In this document: piece after piece, positions 1 through 8,403 of the stretch
Position numbering within the stretch: position 1 is the first letter of the stretch
How the letters are laid out: every line of letters begins with the position of its first letter
Assembly (NCBI RefSeq): GCF_900108335.1
Contig: NZ_FNVT01000028.1
Location: forward strand, 1-64,000
Direction: 5' to 3'
DNA from: Nonomuraea solani
GTDB lineage: Bacteria > Actinomycetota > Actinomycetes > Streptosporangiales > Streptosporangiaceae
Length of the DNA: 64,000 nt
The notes under the pieces: model-generated
What the model saw: the letters and a program-made list of their open reading frames with translations, nothing else
Told to the model about the DNA's origin: nothing
Databases searched by the model: none
Position numbers and translations under genes: made by a program

Positions 1-1113
1 GAACTGACCGGCCGCGCCATCCAGGGCGTGGGAGCCGCACTGATCGCCCCATCCGCACTCACCCTGCTGATGATGCTGTTCGGCCACGACCCCAAAGAAC
101 TGACCAAGGCCCTGGCCCTGTACGGCGCCGCCGCACCCGCGGGCGGCACCGCCGGCGTGTTCCTCGGCGGCCTCATCACCGAATACCTGAGCTGGCCCTG
201 GATCTTCCACATCAACATCCCCATCGCACTCGCCGCACTCCTGGCCACCGGCCCGCTGATGCCCGCCGGCCGATCCCAGCGCGGCCCCATCGACGTACTC
301 GGCACCCTGACCGTCACCCTCGGCCTCGGCACCGCCGTCTACGCCATCGTCCGCGCACCCGAGACCGGCTGGGCATCGGCCCAGACATGGACCACCCTCG
401 CCATCGCCCTGACCCTGCTCACCGCGTTCCTCGCCATCCAAGCCCGCCACCGCGAACCACTGATGCGCCTGTCCATCTTCCACACCCCCAACCTCGCCGC
501 CGCCAACCTGACCCAACTCCTGCTCGGCGGCGCGTGGATCCCCATGTGGTTCTTCCTCAACCTCTACCTGCAGCAGGTCCTCGGCTACAGCGCCTTCCCC
601 AGCGGCGCCGCGCTGCTCCCGATGACCGTCCTCATCATGATCGGCATGATCACCCTGGCACCCCAGGCCATCAACCGCCTCGGCCCCAAACCGACCACGA
701 TCACCGGCCTGCTCCTACTCACCGCCGCAATGGCCTGGCTATCCCAGATCAGCCCCAACGGCGACTTCACCACCGACGTCCTGCCCGCCAGCCTCCTCGC
801 CGCCCTCGGCATGTCACTGGCCTTCATCCCCTCCCTCGGCACCGCCATCTCCTCCGCCCGCCCCGAGGAAGGCGGCCTCGCCTCAGGCATCGTCAACACC
901 AGCTACCAAGTAGGCTCCGCACTCGGCCTGGCCGCCATGACCGCCCTAGCCGCCGCCAACGGCTCCAGCCGGACCGGCGACCTGCCCGCACTGACCAACG
1001 GCTTCTCGGCCGCCTTCATCGGCGCCGCCGGCATCGCCCTCACAGGGGCCCTGATCGCCGCGGCGACCCTGCGTACCCGCACCACCGCCCCGGCCGATGC
1101 GGCCGGTGGCTGA
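1..1113 (+). CDS. MFS drug exporter, DHA2 (EmrB/QacA) type, 5'-truncated by window edge
   Basis: The reading frame is open from base 1, so the N-terminus lies outside the window; about 370 residues are visible. The first residues match the conserved GRxxQGxGAA motif of DHA2 family proton-coupled multidrug exporters, and many hydrophobic helices follow, including a glycine-rich motif-C-like helix (GGTAGVFLGGLI). The visible part should hold roughly the last ten of the usual 14 membrane helices. The gene ends just before a strong hairpin shared with the convergent metal-binding gene. The substrate cannot be told from sequence. It would act in the cytoplasmic membrane as an efflux pump. Confidence 0.9.
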   Translation, partial: ELTGRAIQGVGAALIAPSALTLLMMLFGHDPKELTKALALYGAAAPAGGTAGVFLGGLITEYLSWPWIFHINIPIALAALLATGPLMPAGRSQRGPIDVLGTLTVTLGLGTAVYAIVRAPETGWASAQTWTTLAIALTLLTAFLAIQARHREPLMRLSIFHTPNLAAANLTQLLLGGAWIPMWFFLNLYLQQVLGYSAFPSGAALLPMTVLIMIGMITLAPQAINRLGPKPTTITGLLLLTAAMAWLSQISPNGDFTTDVLPASLLAALGMSLAFIPSLGTAISSARPEEGGLASGIVNTSYQVGSALGLAAMTALAAANGSSRTGDLPALTNGFSAAFIGAAGIALTGALIAAATLRTRTTAPADAAGG

Positions 1114-1124
1114 CCCGCAGGATC

Positions 1125-1167
1125 GTGACCGTGCCCCGGCTCTGGGTGAGAGCCGGGGCACGGTCAC
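1125..1167. terminator. Bidirectional hairpin terminator
   Basis: A perfect 19-bp inverted repeat (arms 1125-1143 and 1149-1167) with a 5-base loop lies between the convergent exporter and heavy-metal-binding genes, whose stop codons flank it. There is no T-tract, which is usual for actinomycete terminators. Confidence 0.8.
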
Positions 1168-1168
1168 G

Positions 1169-1402
1169 TCACGAGTCCACGGCGCCGCAGCCGGCGGCCG
1201 CGAACGCCTCCTTGATGAGCTCCTGGTCCAGGCGGCCGTCGGCGAGCACGCTCACCCGGGAGCGCGCGGGCGTGACGTCCACGCCCACGACGCCCGGGAC
1301 CTGGATGAGCTCGGACCTGACGGCCGCCAGGCAGTGCTCGCACGTCTCCGGGGTCAGGCTGCTGACGTCGTACGCGACCAGACTGTACGCGGTGGTGATC
1401 AA
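1169..1402 (-). CDS. Heavy-metal-associated (HMA) domain protein, CopZ-like
   Basis: This 77-residue protein is about the size of a single HMA domain. It carries the metal-binding pair Cys21-x-x-Cys24 (ETCEHC) in the expected first loop, followed by the V-x-G-V pattern of the second strand. HMA proteins of this size are copper or other soft-metal chaperones that hand the ion to a P-type ATPase or sensor. No ATPase is next to it here. The start is TTG at 1402, chosen because a strong AAGGAGG ribosome site lies six bases upstream. Confidence 0.8.
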   Translation of the reverse strand: MITTAYSLVAYDVSSLTPETCEHCLAAVRSELIQVPGVVGVDVTPARSRVSVLADGRLDQELIKEAFAAAGCGAVDS

Positions 1403-1544
1403 CCGGATTCCTCCTTCAGCACGGGACGCCGATGGGATCTCGCGCCCTCAGTCGGGATCGTGCCGCACAACGGGAGGCCGGAGGGGCCGCGGAGGCTTCC
1501 GGGAGACGCCATGGCGGAAACCGGAAGCGGCTCAGCGTGATGTC

Positions 1545-2033
1545 TCAGGCGCCCTGGTCGCGCGCGTTCAAGGGGAGGGACGGGAAGCGCAGGACCCAGC
1601 GGCGTTGCCATGGGGTCTCGATGGCCCGGTGATGGTGGTGGGCGCGTGTCCAGGTGACGGCGTCGGCCGGGGCGAGGCCGGCCAGGATGGCGAGGCAGGC
1701 GACGACCGTACCGGTGCGGCCGATGCCGCCCCCGCAGGCGACCTCCACCGCGGCGCCCGCCCGCGCCCGCTCGTACAGCGCGTGGATTCGCCGCACGGCG
1801 AGATCGCGGTCGCGGGGCAGCAGGAAGTCGGGCCACTCGATCCACTCGTGCGACCAGCGCAGCTCACCCTCGTGGTGGCGGCGGAGCCGGTCGGAGCCGA
1901 GGTACAGCCCGAAGGCGGGGGTCGGCCCCTCGGGCAGCGGATGGCGCAGGCCACGGCCCCGGATCCAGGTTCCGTCCGGGAGTTGGAGGGCGCCGGTGAG
2001 CGGCGGCGTCGCGCTGTCTCTTGGGTTCCGCAT
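1545..2033 (-). CDS. Protein-tyrosine-phosphatase-like protein
   Basis: This 162-residue protein carries the cysteine phosphatase signature C-x5-R-[ST] as Cys100-GGGIGR-T near the C-terminal third, the correct place for a small PTP or dual-specificity phosphatase. An upstream WPD (residues 67-69) could be the general-acid loop. The ATG at 2033 has GGGAGA in front of it and is preferred to longer in-frame starts that would run into the upstream CGNR gene. Substrate and partner are unknown. It follows the CGNR gene by 23 bases on the same strand and is probably co-transcribed. Confidence 0.75.
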   Translation of the reverse strand: MRNPRDSATPPLTGALQLPDGTWIRGRGLRHPLPEGPTPAFGLYLGSDRLRRHHEGELRWSHEWIEWPDFLLPRDRDLAVRRIHALYERARAGAAVEVACGGGIGRTGTVVACLAILAGLAPADAVTWTRAHHHHRAIETPWQRRWVLRFPSLPLNARDQGA

Positions 2034-2056
2034 CAGTTCTCCCGTCACTGTGACTT

Positions 2057-2647
<591 letters not shown>

Positions 2648-2731
2648 GCCTCACCACCTTCCGTGTAACCGAATAAAAGCGAATATACCCCTTACGTCCT
2701 GCTGCGCGGAACTACCGCGAGCGTCTGAGGA

Positions 2732-2801
2732 AGGTTCAACCTCAGGGTTGACGACATGGGAAGCGGCGCCCAGCACTCTTGACGGGTCGAACCTTGAACC
2801 T
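2732..2801. promoter_or_regulatory. Inverted pair of AGGTTCAA motifs in divergent promoter region
   Basis: AGGTTCAA at 2732-2739 and its complement TTGAACCT at 2794-2801 face each other in the region between the CGNR gene (-) and the TPR gene (+). Each is embedded in a longer imperfect palindrome. This could be an operator for a local regulator, with a MerR-like or CGNR protein as candidates. The function is inferred only from symmetry and position. Confidence 0.35.
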
Positions 2802-2826
2802 CCTGATGTCGATGGAGAGCTGAGCT

Positions 2827-3480
2827 GTGGTGAGAGTCCCGGACGAGAGCGACGAGAGCGGACGGGCTCGGTCGCTCATGGAACGGGTGCATCTCGGGGA
2901 GTGCGACCACGCGGCCGACGCCCTGGCCGCCGAGCGCGAGGCCATCGCCATCTACCGGCGGCTGGCCGCGGCCTCCCCCGAGCCCTACCTGTACGAGCTC
3001 GTCATCTGCCTGATGACACTCGGCGTGACCCTCTCCGAGCTCGACCGGCACGACGAGGCGTTACACGCCGAGCAGGAGGCGATAGCCCTCTACCGGCGAC
3101 TGGCCGCAGTCTCCCCCGGCCGCCACCTGGCCGACCTCGCCGACGCGCTCATCAACCTCGGCACGACCCTGACCGCGCTGGACCGGCCGGCCGAAGCCCT
3201 GAGCGCCGGGCAGGAGGCGATCGCCATCTACCGGCGACTGGCCGCGACCTCCCCCGACCGCTACCTGGCCGACCTCGCGGAGGCGCTCGTCGACCTCAGC
3301 CTGATCCTCACCGAACGCGGCCAGGCGGCCGAAGCGCTGCCCCTGGCGGAAGAGGCGGTGAGCATTCGCCGGCGGCTGGCCGCGGACTGCCCCGAACGCC
3401 GCCACATCGACCTCGCCCACTCCCTGACCGGCCTCGACATCGTCCGCTCGGCGCTCGGCCACGACCGGGAAACACACTAG
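2827..3480 (+). CDS. Tetratricopeptide-repeat protein
   Basis: This 217-residue soluble protein is built of four repeats of about 45 residues, each with the pattern AL..xxEAIAIYRRLAA.SP followed by a second helix ending L..D...EA. That is the helix-turn-helix layout of TPRs. TPR arrays make protein-protein contacts and no catalytic domain is present. It resembles the TPR tails of actinomycete NB-ARC and SARP-type regulators but stands alone. The GTG start has GGAGAG upstream. The stop codon at 3478-3480 is followed directly, in the same frame, by a relic of another gene. Confidence 0.8.
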   Translation: MVRVPDESDESGRARSLMERVHLGECDHAADALAAEREAIAIYRRLAAASPEPYLYELVICLMTLGVTLSELDRHDEALHAEQEAIALYRRLAAVSPGRHLADLADALINLGTTLTALDRPAEALSAGQEAIAIYRRLAATSPDRYLADLAEALVDLSLILTERGQAAEALPLAEEAVSIRRRLAADCPERRHIDLAHSLTGLDIVRSALGHDRETH

Positions 3481-3681
3481 CCTCGGCTGCGGGACCCGTA
3501 CCGGCTCGCGCTCCAGGACGCGCTCGGCGAGCCGGAGCACCGGGTCCTGTTCTTCATCGACGTCATCGTCGGAACGCTGCTCCACCGGATGGGCATGACC
3601 GGCGAACCGATGGCCGACGCCGACGTGCCCGCGCTCGTCGAAAGGGTGCTGTCACACTTCGCCGAACGGCGGGTTTCGTGA
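3481..3681 (+). pseudogene. TetR/AcrR regulator C-terminal relic
   Basis: The frame is open for 66 codons right after the TPR stop codon but has no usable start except internal ATGs. The encoded segment ends with a pattern (LFFIDVIVGTLLHRM..TGEPM...VPALVERVL) typical of the ligand domain end of TetR regulators, where TGEP is followed by the last helix. The DNA-binding N-terminus is absent. Its stop overlaps the next gene as TGATG, suggesting the complete gene was once translationally coupled to it. It is called a remnant by resemblance to the family. Confidence 0.5.
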
Positions 3682-4199
3682 TGACGGGCATTTCCGGCTT
3701 CGAGCCGGACTTCCTCGTCGGGCTCGAAGCAGTCCGCGAGGCGCACGGGCCCGGTCTGGCCGCGCTTGAGGGGCGGCGGCTGACCGGGTTCGCCGTCGTG
3801 CGTTTCGCCGAGGACGGGGATCGGTACGCCGACTGCCCGGTCGTCCTGGACTTCGACGGTGTCCAGGTGGAGATCTGCCACTCGAAGCTCGATGAGCTGT
3901 CGATCGGCTGGAACAGCAGCGACACGACGGCCGCGATCAGTGGCTGGGAGTGGTACGAACCGACGCCGGTGTGGTCCGGCGCGGACGAGCGGCTTGAGCC
4001 GTTGGCCGGCCGGGAGCTCCGCGAAGTCGCGCTGCTCGAGTGGCGGCCATCAGGTCTCGACCTGGCGGAGGGCACCGGCGCCGTGGAGTTCGTCTTCGAC
4101 GTGGGCCGTTTTCACCTCGGTAACGGCCTCGACGAGAACGTCATCGATGTCGGCGAGCCCCATCCAGATTTCGTACGACACCGGCCGGGCGCGGCCTGA
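3681..4199 (+). CDS. Hypothetical protein (172 aa)
   Basis: I do not recognise a family. It is an acidic, soluble protein with no signal peptide or membrane segment. It starts at ATG 3681, overlapping the stop of the TetR relic. Alternating hydrophobic residues and several Trp positions in the middle (GWNSSD, SGWEWYEP) suggest a beta-rich fold. Codon use is like its neighbours, supporting a real gene. Function unknown. Confidence 0.6.
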   Translation: MTGISGFEPDFLVGLEAVREAHGPGLAALEGRRLTGFAVVRFAEDGDRYADCPVVLDFDGVQVEICHSKLDELSIGWNSSDTTAAISGWEWYEPTPVWSGADERLEPLAGRELREVALLEWRPSGLDLAEGTGAVEFVFDVGRFHLGNGLDENVIDVGEPHPDFVRHRPGAA

Positions 4200-4224
4200 C
4201 CAGACCGGCCGCCCGGGGCGCGGG

Positions 4225-4740
4225 TCATTTCCGGAGCCAGGTCTGCGAAGCGCTAGCCTTGCAGGACCACTGGATCGCGGCCTTGCCCTTGCGCTTCTCG
4301 CCGTTCCCGATGGCCAGGCACATCTTCGTGGCCTCGTTCTTCAGGTGCGTACCGGTGTAGTTCCACACCTGCGCCAGCCCGCCGTCGGTGCACGGCCACT
4401 GGATCGCGACCTTGCCCTGCTTCTTCTCACCGCGCCCGATGGCCAGGCACATCCCGGTCTTGACGTTCACGAGCCGGCCGCCCCGGTAAATCCAGCGCTG
4501 CGACTTGCTCCCGATGCACGGCCACTGGATCACCTGCTTGCCCGCCCTGGCCTCTCCCCTGCCGACGGCCAGGCACATGCCGGTCGCGCCATTGACGTAC
4601 GCCCGGCCGGCCGCGGCCGCGGCCGTGGTGGCCGTGGTGGCCGTGGTGGCCGTGGCGGACGTGGCGGACGTGGCGGGCGCCAGGGACAGCAGGGTCAGGG
4701 CGGTCACGGCCACGGCGGCGGCCTTGGAACTCGTACGCAT
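4225..4740 (-). CDS. Secreted ricin-type beta-trefoil lectin-like protein
   Basis: This 171-residue precursor begins with a basic start and a hydrophobic signal peptide ending near an AxA site. A low-complexity Ala/Thr stretch of about 20 residues follows, then three repeats of about 40 residues. Each repeat has MCLA[VI]G.GE....GK..IQW.C and ends with the QxW signature of ricin B-type trefoils (SQRW, AQVW, SQTW). One trefoil with three subrepeats is the complete fold. No catalytic domain is attached, so it probably binds sugar or cell-surface material outside the cell. AAAGGA precedes the ATG. Confidence 0.85.
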   Translation of the reverse strand: MRTSSKAAAVAVTALTLLSLAPATSATSATATTATTATTAAAAAGRAYVNGATGMCLAVGRGEARAGKQVIQWPCIGSKSQRWIYRGGRLVNVKTGMCLAIGRGEKKQGKVAIQWPCTDGGLAQVWNYTGTHLKNEATKMCLAIGNGEKRKGKAAIQWSCKASASQTWLRK

Positions 4741-5057
4741 GGATGTCCTTTCGAGGGTGATCGATTCGGTCGCCGGCTTCGGTCAGCGAGCAGGCCGGGA
4801 CAGGGCCACGCGTCCGTGTGCCGGCCCCCGCGATTGCGGCGGCATACGGTTCCGTGGCCGCGGCACCATCACGCCGACCAGCCTTCCCCGTCGCGCATCG
4901 CTCCCCCACCGGGAACGAGACGACATTCCGCCAACGTACAGATCGGCGAGCGGCGTGAAATCAACCCGGCGATGGACATCGGAGTCAACTTTGGCGGTAG
5001 TGAGGCGTCCTGGCCCACGGGTGACATGGCGGGCGCCGGGGAGGCACACTACGAAGC
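4741..5057. other. Divergent intergenic region, lectin / Ntn hydrolase
   Basis: These 317 bases separate two genes for exported proteins that point away from each other. The minus strand has a TTGACT (4983-4988) but only a poor -10. For the plus gene a GGAGG lies about 15 bases before its ATG. I see no RNA gene or clear operator. Confidence 0.4.
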
Positions 5058-6035
5058 ATGCGGACCCCTGCCGTGGTGATGTTGTCGGTCCTGATCCTTA
5101 CGGCATCGGTGGCGTGCGCGCCCGCCGCGCCGACACCCTCCGGGGCGGCTCCTCAAGGGGTTCTCCGGCAGACGGAGGACCAGATCGCCCGTACGGCGGC
5201 CAGCCTGCGCCGGCTGGACGACATGCCGCTGTTCGAGATGACCTACCACGGCGGCTACGACGTCGAGGCACCGCTCACCGACGCGGAGCTGGCCAGGAAG
5301 GGCGACGGCTGGGCGTGCTCGCTGTTCCACCGTCCCGGCGAGTTCGGCAGGAACTTCGACTGGGACCCCAACCCGGCCATGGTCATCCACTCCCGCCCGC
5401 CGGACGGCTACGCCTCGCTCTCCCTGGCCGACGTCTCCTACTTGTTCCCGCCGGGGGCCCGGCCGGATCTGAGCGCCGCCCAGGACCGGCGGCGGCTGGC
5501 GCACGCGGTGCTGACGCCGTTCGACGGCATGAACGAGAAGGGGCTCGCCGTCGGCCTGGCCCAGGCGCCCGACGCGCGGTTACCCGCGCGCACTCAGGGA
5601 CGCACCGTCGTGAGCGGCGTACGGATCATCCGGCTGATGCTCGACCGGGCCGCCACCGTGCCTGAGGCGATCGACCTGATGCGCCGCTACGACCTCGACT
5701 TCACCGGCGGCCCGCAGCTCCACTACCTGATCGCGGACCGGGCCGGCAGGGCCGCGGTCGTCGAGTACGCCGACGGCCGCATGAACGTCATCGACGACCG
5801 CTACCTCACCAACATCACGATGTACGGCGCCGACCGCGCCACCAAGCTGGCCGACCGCCGCTACCGCCTCCTCACCGAGGGTGGCGGCACGGAGGCGATG
5901 GAGTTGCTCAAGAGGGTCGCTCAGCACCACACGCGGTGGTCGATCGTGTACGACCTGGAGAACGCGACCGCCAAAATCGTCACGGCGCAACGGTGGTCCC
6001 GTGTGCACGATCTACGCCTTTCCGCGGACGGTTAA
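5058..6035 (+). CDS. Lipoprotein Ntn hydrolase, linear amide C-N hydrolase / C45-like
   Basis: This 325-residue protein has a lipoprotein signal ending in the lipobox LTASVAC, so Cys20 is probably lipidated and the enzyme sits outside the membrane. The likely catalytic nucleophile is Cys87 (WACSLFHR), followed by the family pattern GRNFDWDP with the conserved Arg and Asp. A later block (YLTNITMYG) fits the Asn-containing core strand. The family cleaves linear amides such as bile salts, N-acyl homoserine lactones or penicillin side chains; the substrate here is unknown. It is monocistronic and followed by a perfect 9-bp inverted repeat. Confidence 0.75.
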   Translation: MRTPAVVMLSVLILTASVACAPAAPTPSGAAPQGVLRQTEDQIARTAASLRRLDDMPLFEMTYHGGYDVEAPLTDAELARKGDGWACSLFHRPGEFGRNFDWDPNPAMVIHSRPPDGYASLSLADVSYLFPPGARPDLSAAQDRRRLAHAVLTPFDGMNEKGLAVGLAQAPDARLPARTQGRTVVSGVRIIRLMLDRAATVPEAIDLMRRYDLDFTGGPQLHYLIADRAGRAAVVEYADGRMNVIDDRYLTNITMYGADRATKLADRRYRLLTEGGGTEAMELLKRVAQHHTRWSIVYDLENATAKIVTAQRWSRVHDLRLSADG

Positions 6036-6119
6036 CGCGTACGCGCATTCCCTGGGCGATTAACTTATTCGGCGGGCCACCGGGCGTGGCCCCCGAGAAA
6101 TCAATTCGAGAATTCTTTT

Positions 6120-6152
6120 CCCGGTGAATAAATGCACAATCCGTTCACCGGG
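6120..6152. terminator. Inverted repeat, probable terminator of the Ntn hydrolase gene
   Basis: The perfect arms CCCGGTGAA (6120-6128) and TTCACCGGG (6144-6152) enclose a 15-base loop, 85 bases after the hydrolase stop codon. An operator role is also possible because of the long loop. Confidence 0.4.
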
Positions 6153-6265
6153 CCTGGACCGCGCCTGAGTGGCGGCTCAATCTTGCACGTCGAGCCGGAG
6201 TTTCGGCATGTCCCAAGCCCGGATTAGGGCGGCAGGACAATCGGACCGGCCAATATTTGAAAGAT

Positions 6266-6457
6266 TCATTGCCACTTGACAAGGCGGGCGACAAACGAGT
6301 CCGGAGGCGTGTGTACGTCCTGCAAGGCACCGGCGATCTCGAGCACCCGAAGGGCCTTCTCGCACGGCCCTATTGGCGCGGCGCCGCACTTCGACAGGGA
6401 CATGCCGTCCTTCGAGAGGCCTGCGACAAACACCCCAAACCGGATAGAACCCATCAA
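6266..6457 (-). pseudogene. Probable HigB/RelE-like toxin remnant
   Basis: The 63-codon frame on the minus strand matches, by eye and without gaps, the central part of HigB-type toxins: a segment KALRVLEIAGALQDV.TPP.....L corresponds to the family pattern [RK]KL..L[DE]AA..L.D[LV]..PP.N.LE.L. The preceding GLSKDG.S.SK.G resembles the family N-terminus. A TGA ends the frame where the RNA-binding core should begin, and a shifted frame continues with a weak VRLS-like match. No intact antitoxin was found next to it. The identification rests on pattern memory only. Confidence 0.35.
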
Positions 6458-6623
6458 ACATATCGAAACTTCGTTCGGATGAGGTTTCGGTCGCCCAAAT
6501 CGTATTTACGGTCATTTTGGGATGCGAACCGCACATATCATCGCAGGTCCAGCGATGCAAGAGGCATTTGGGGGCGGACTTTACTTACCTTCCAACCGGC
6601 CGCAAGCACCGCTAATCGCGCCG

Positions 6624-6653
6624 TTGACTCCACCCGGCAAACATCGATATAAG
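6624..6653 (+). promoter_or_regulatory. Candidate sigma70-type promoter upstream of the biosynthetic cluster
   Basis: TTGACT (6624-6629) and TATAAG (6648-6653) are separated by 18 bases, close to the housekeeping consensus and rare in DNA this GC-rich. Transcription would start near 6659-6661, giving a leader of about 245 bases before the first cluster gene. An ATG at 6659 sits at the predicted start point. Confidence 0.55.
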
Positions 6654-6906
6654 AGTTAATGTCGTGCAACGGCGTGAGATCACACGCCATGTCAGACAGT
6701 TCGCACAGCTCCCTATTTCGATGTTGTTACGAGGAAATTGTCGAGGAGCGCCGTAACATGGCGGTTGACGACCTCTGTATTCAGCGACGAATCCCCCAAT
6801 CCGCATCCTTCCCCCGGCCGCGCGCGCCGCGTACGGCGACTCCCCGCAGGGGAGGTGCTGGGCGATCAGCGGCCAGCTAGCCGCGGCAGTGCAGGATTCC
6901 CACCCC

Positions 6907-8391
6907 ATGGATCCACGCCCTGTCCGCACGATGTTCTGCCTGCCCTACGCCGGAGGAGGCGCCGGCGCCTACACCGGACTCCTCCGCGAGCTCGCCGATC
7001 TCACCGTGGTCCCCGTCCAGCTTCCCGGCCGGGAGAACCGCATCGCCGAACCGCCGGCCTTCACGATCGCCGAGGTCGCCGACGAGGTGGCGGCCGCCAC
7101 GGACGAGCCGTACGCCCTGTACGGCCACAGCATGGGCGCCCGGCTGGCCTTCGAGGTGGTTCGCGAGCTGCGCCGGCGCGGTCTGCCGGCGCCGTCGAGG
7201 CTGTACGTCGGCGGGGCGCATCCACCGGACCGCCGGGTGCCGCTGGCGGCCGCCGTGGACCTGCCCGACGACGCCTTCATCGACCAGCTCATCCGCAGGT
7301 CGGGGGCGCTGTCGGAGCTCAAGCACGTGGCTGAGCTGCGGGAGCTGATGATGCCGGTGCTGCGGTCGGACTTCGCCTGGATCAAGAACTACGTGTTCGC
7401 TCCCGAGCCTGCGATCGGCTGTCCCATCGTGGCCTTCACCGGGGTGGACGACGGGGAGGTCGGCGCGGCGGAGATGCTCGGCTGGGCCAGGCACACCAAC
7501 GCCGGTTTCCGCCTGCGTACGTTGCGCGGCGGCCATCTGTTCGTCAAGGACCGGCCCGCCGAACTGGCGGCGCTCATCGCCGCTGATCTGGCGGGCAAGC
7601 GCCCTCTGCCCGAACCGGACGAACTCCACCTCTGGCTGGGCCGGCCCGCCGACCACACCACAGTCCTGCGCCACTACACCGGCCGGGCCACGGTCGCCAC
7701 AAGCCACACGAACGACCTGACCCTGCTGGCCGCCATCGCCCCTAGCCACGCGGACGGTCCTGGTCACGCGGAGGGTCCTGGTCACGCGGAGGGCCCAGAC
7801 GATGCGGACAACCCGGGTCACACGAACGGCCCGACCCACCAGAACGGCCCTGGTCACACGGATGGCCCGACCCACGCGAACGGCCCGATCCACGCGAACG
7901 ACCCCAGCCGCCGGGACGGCGCGAGCCATGCGAACGGCCTCGGTCTTGCGAACGGCGCGGGCCCGGCGGTGGGTGCCGGGCATGAGGCCGGAGCAGGAGC
8001 CAGGGTCAGGGTCGGGGTGTCCATTCTGCGTGGGCTGGATCTCGAGGGGCCGGATGGCGGACTGGCCGAGTTGAGCGAGGACGAACGCGAGCAGATCGAG
8101 GACGCCGCCGAGGAGGACCGGCGGTGGCTGGCGGTGCGCGCCGTCGCCGCGAAACGGGCGTTGATGGCCGCCGACGGCCGGCGGACCGATCCAGCGGTGG
8201 TCGGCTTTCCCGACCTCACCGATCCCGGCCCCTGGCATGCCCAGTGCGGGCCGGAGCTGGATCGGCTGGCCCGGTGGCAGGTCGTACACCTGCCGTTGCA
8301 CACCTCACGGGGAGAAGCGTTGGGAGCAGTCGCGGTGCCGCACGACAGGGTGCGGCTGAGATTCGACATACCGGCAGAACAGGCAGGGTAA
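6907..8391 (+). CDS. Type II thioesterase fused to a PPTase-like domain
   Basis: This is a 494-residue protein. Residues 1-235 are a type II thioesterase (alpha/beta hydrolase) with the nucleophile elbow GHSMGA (Ser75) and catalytic His210 (GGHLF). Such enzymes remove mis-loaded acyl groups from carrier domains. A linker (about 280-355) consists of six-residue repeats of the type GH[AT][NED]GP. The C-terminal part weakly resembles a 4'-phosphopantetheinyl transferase: GLDLE around Asp378, AAKRAL at 416-417 where WxxKEA is expected, and an ending LARWQVVHLPL....ALGAVAV like PPTase C-termini. The Mg-binding Glu would be Arg, so activity is doubtful. ATG 6907 has AGGA upstream; GTG 6889 is an alternative. 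It heads the cluster operon. Confidence 0.75.
   Translation: MDPRPVRTMFCLPYAGGGAGAYTGLLRELADLTVVPVQLPGRENRIAEPPAFTIAEVADEVAAATDEPYALYGHSMGARLAFEVVRELRRRGLPAPSRLYVGGAHPPDRRVPLAAAVDLPDDAFIDQLIRRSGALSELKHVAELRELMMPVLRSDFAWIKNYVFAPEPAIGCPIVAFTGVDDGEVGAAEMLGWARHTNAGFRLRTLRGGHLFVKDRPAELAALIAADLAGKRPLPEPDELHLWLGRPADHTTVLRHYTGRATVATSHTNDLTLLAAIAPSHADGPGHAEGPGHAEGPDDADNPGHTNGPTHQNGPGHTDGPTHANGPIHANDPSRRDGASHANGLGLANGAGPAVGAGHEAGAGARVRVGVSILRGLDLEGPDGGLAELSEDEREQIEDAAEEDRRWLAVRAVAAKRALMAADGRRTDPAVVGFPDLTDPGPWHAQCGPELDRLARWQVVHLPLHTSRGEALGAVAVPHDRVRLRFDIPAEQAG
7746..7965 (+). repeat. In-frame 18-bp minisatellite in the thioesterase/PPTase-like linker
   Basis: There are about twelve degenerate units encoding GP[GT]H[AT][NED]-type hexapeptides, each around 18 bases (core GGTCACGCGGAGGGTCCT). 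Units near the start are almost identical and later ones diverge, as expected for slippage expansion. The reading frame stays open. Confidence 0.8.
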
Positions 8392-8403
8392 CGGGGGGAC
8401 AGG

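Larger units (their letters stand above)
6036..6906. other. AT-richer intergenic region before the NRPS/PKS cluster
   Basis: These 871 bases have visibly lower GC than the genes on either side. They hold a hairpin (6120-6152), a probable decayed toxin gene on the minus strand (6266-6457), a good promoter (6624-6653) and a possible small leader frame (6659-6880). Other frames here look random. The composition suggests foreign or decaying DNA at the cluster border. Confidence 0.6.

Noticed and set aside
6612..6929. Minus-strand 105-codon frame in the region before the cluster
   Set aside because: No start signal, no recognisable pattern, and it overlaps the thioesterase start.
7746..7965. Tandem units that could be mistaken for a CRISPR array
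   Set aside because: Units are 18 bases with no unique spacers, lie in frame inside a coding region and diverge gradually.
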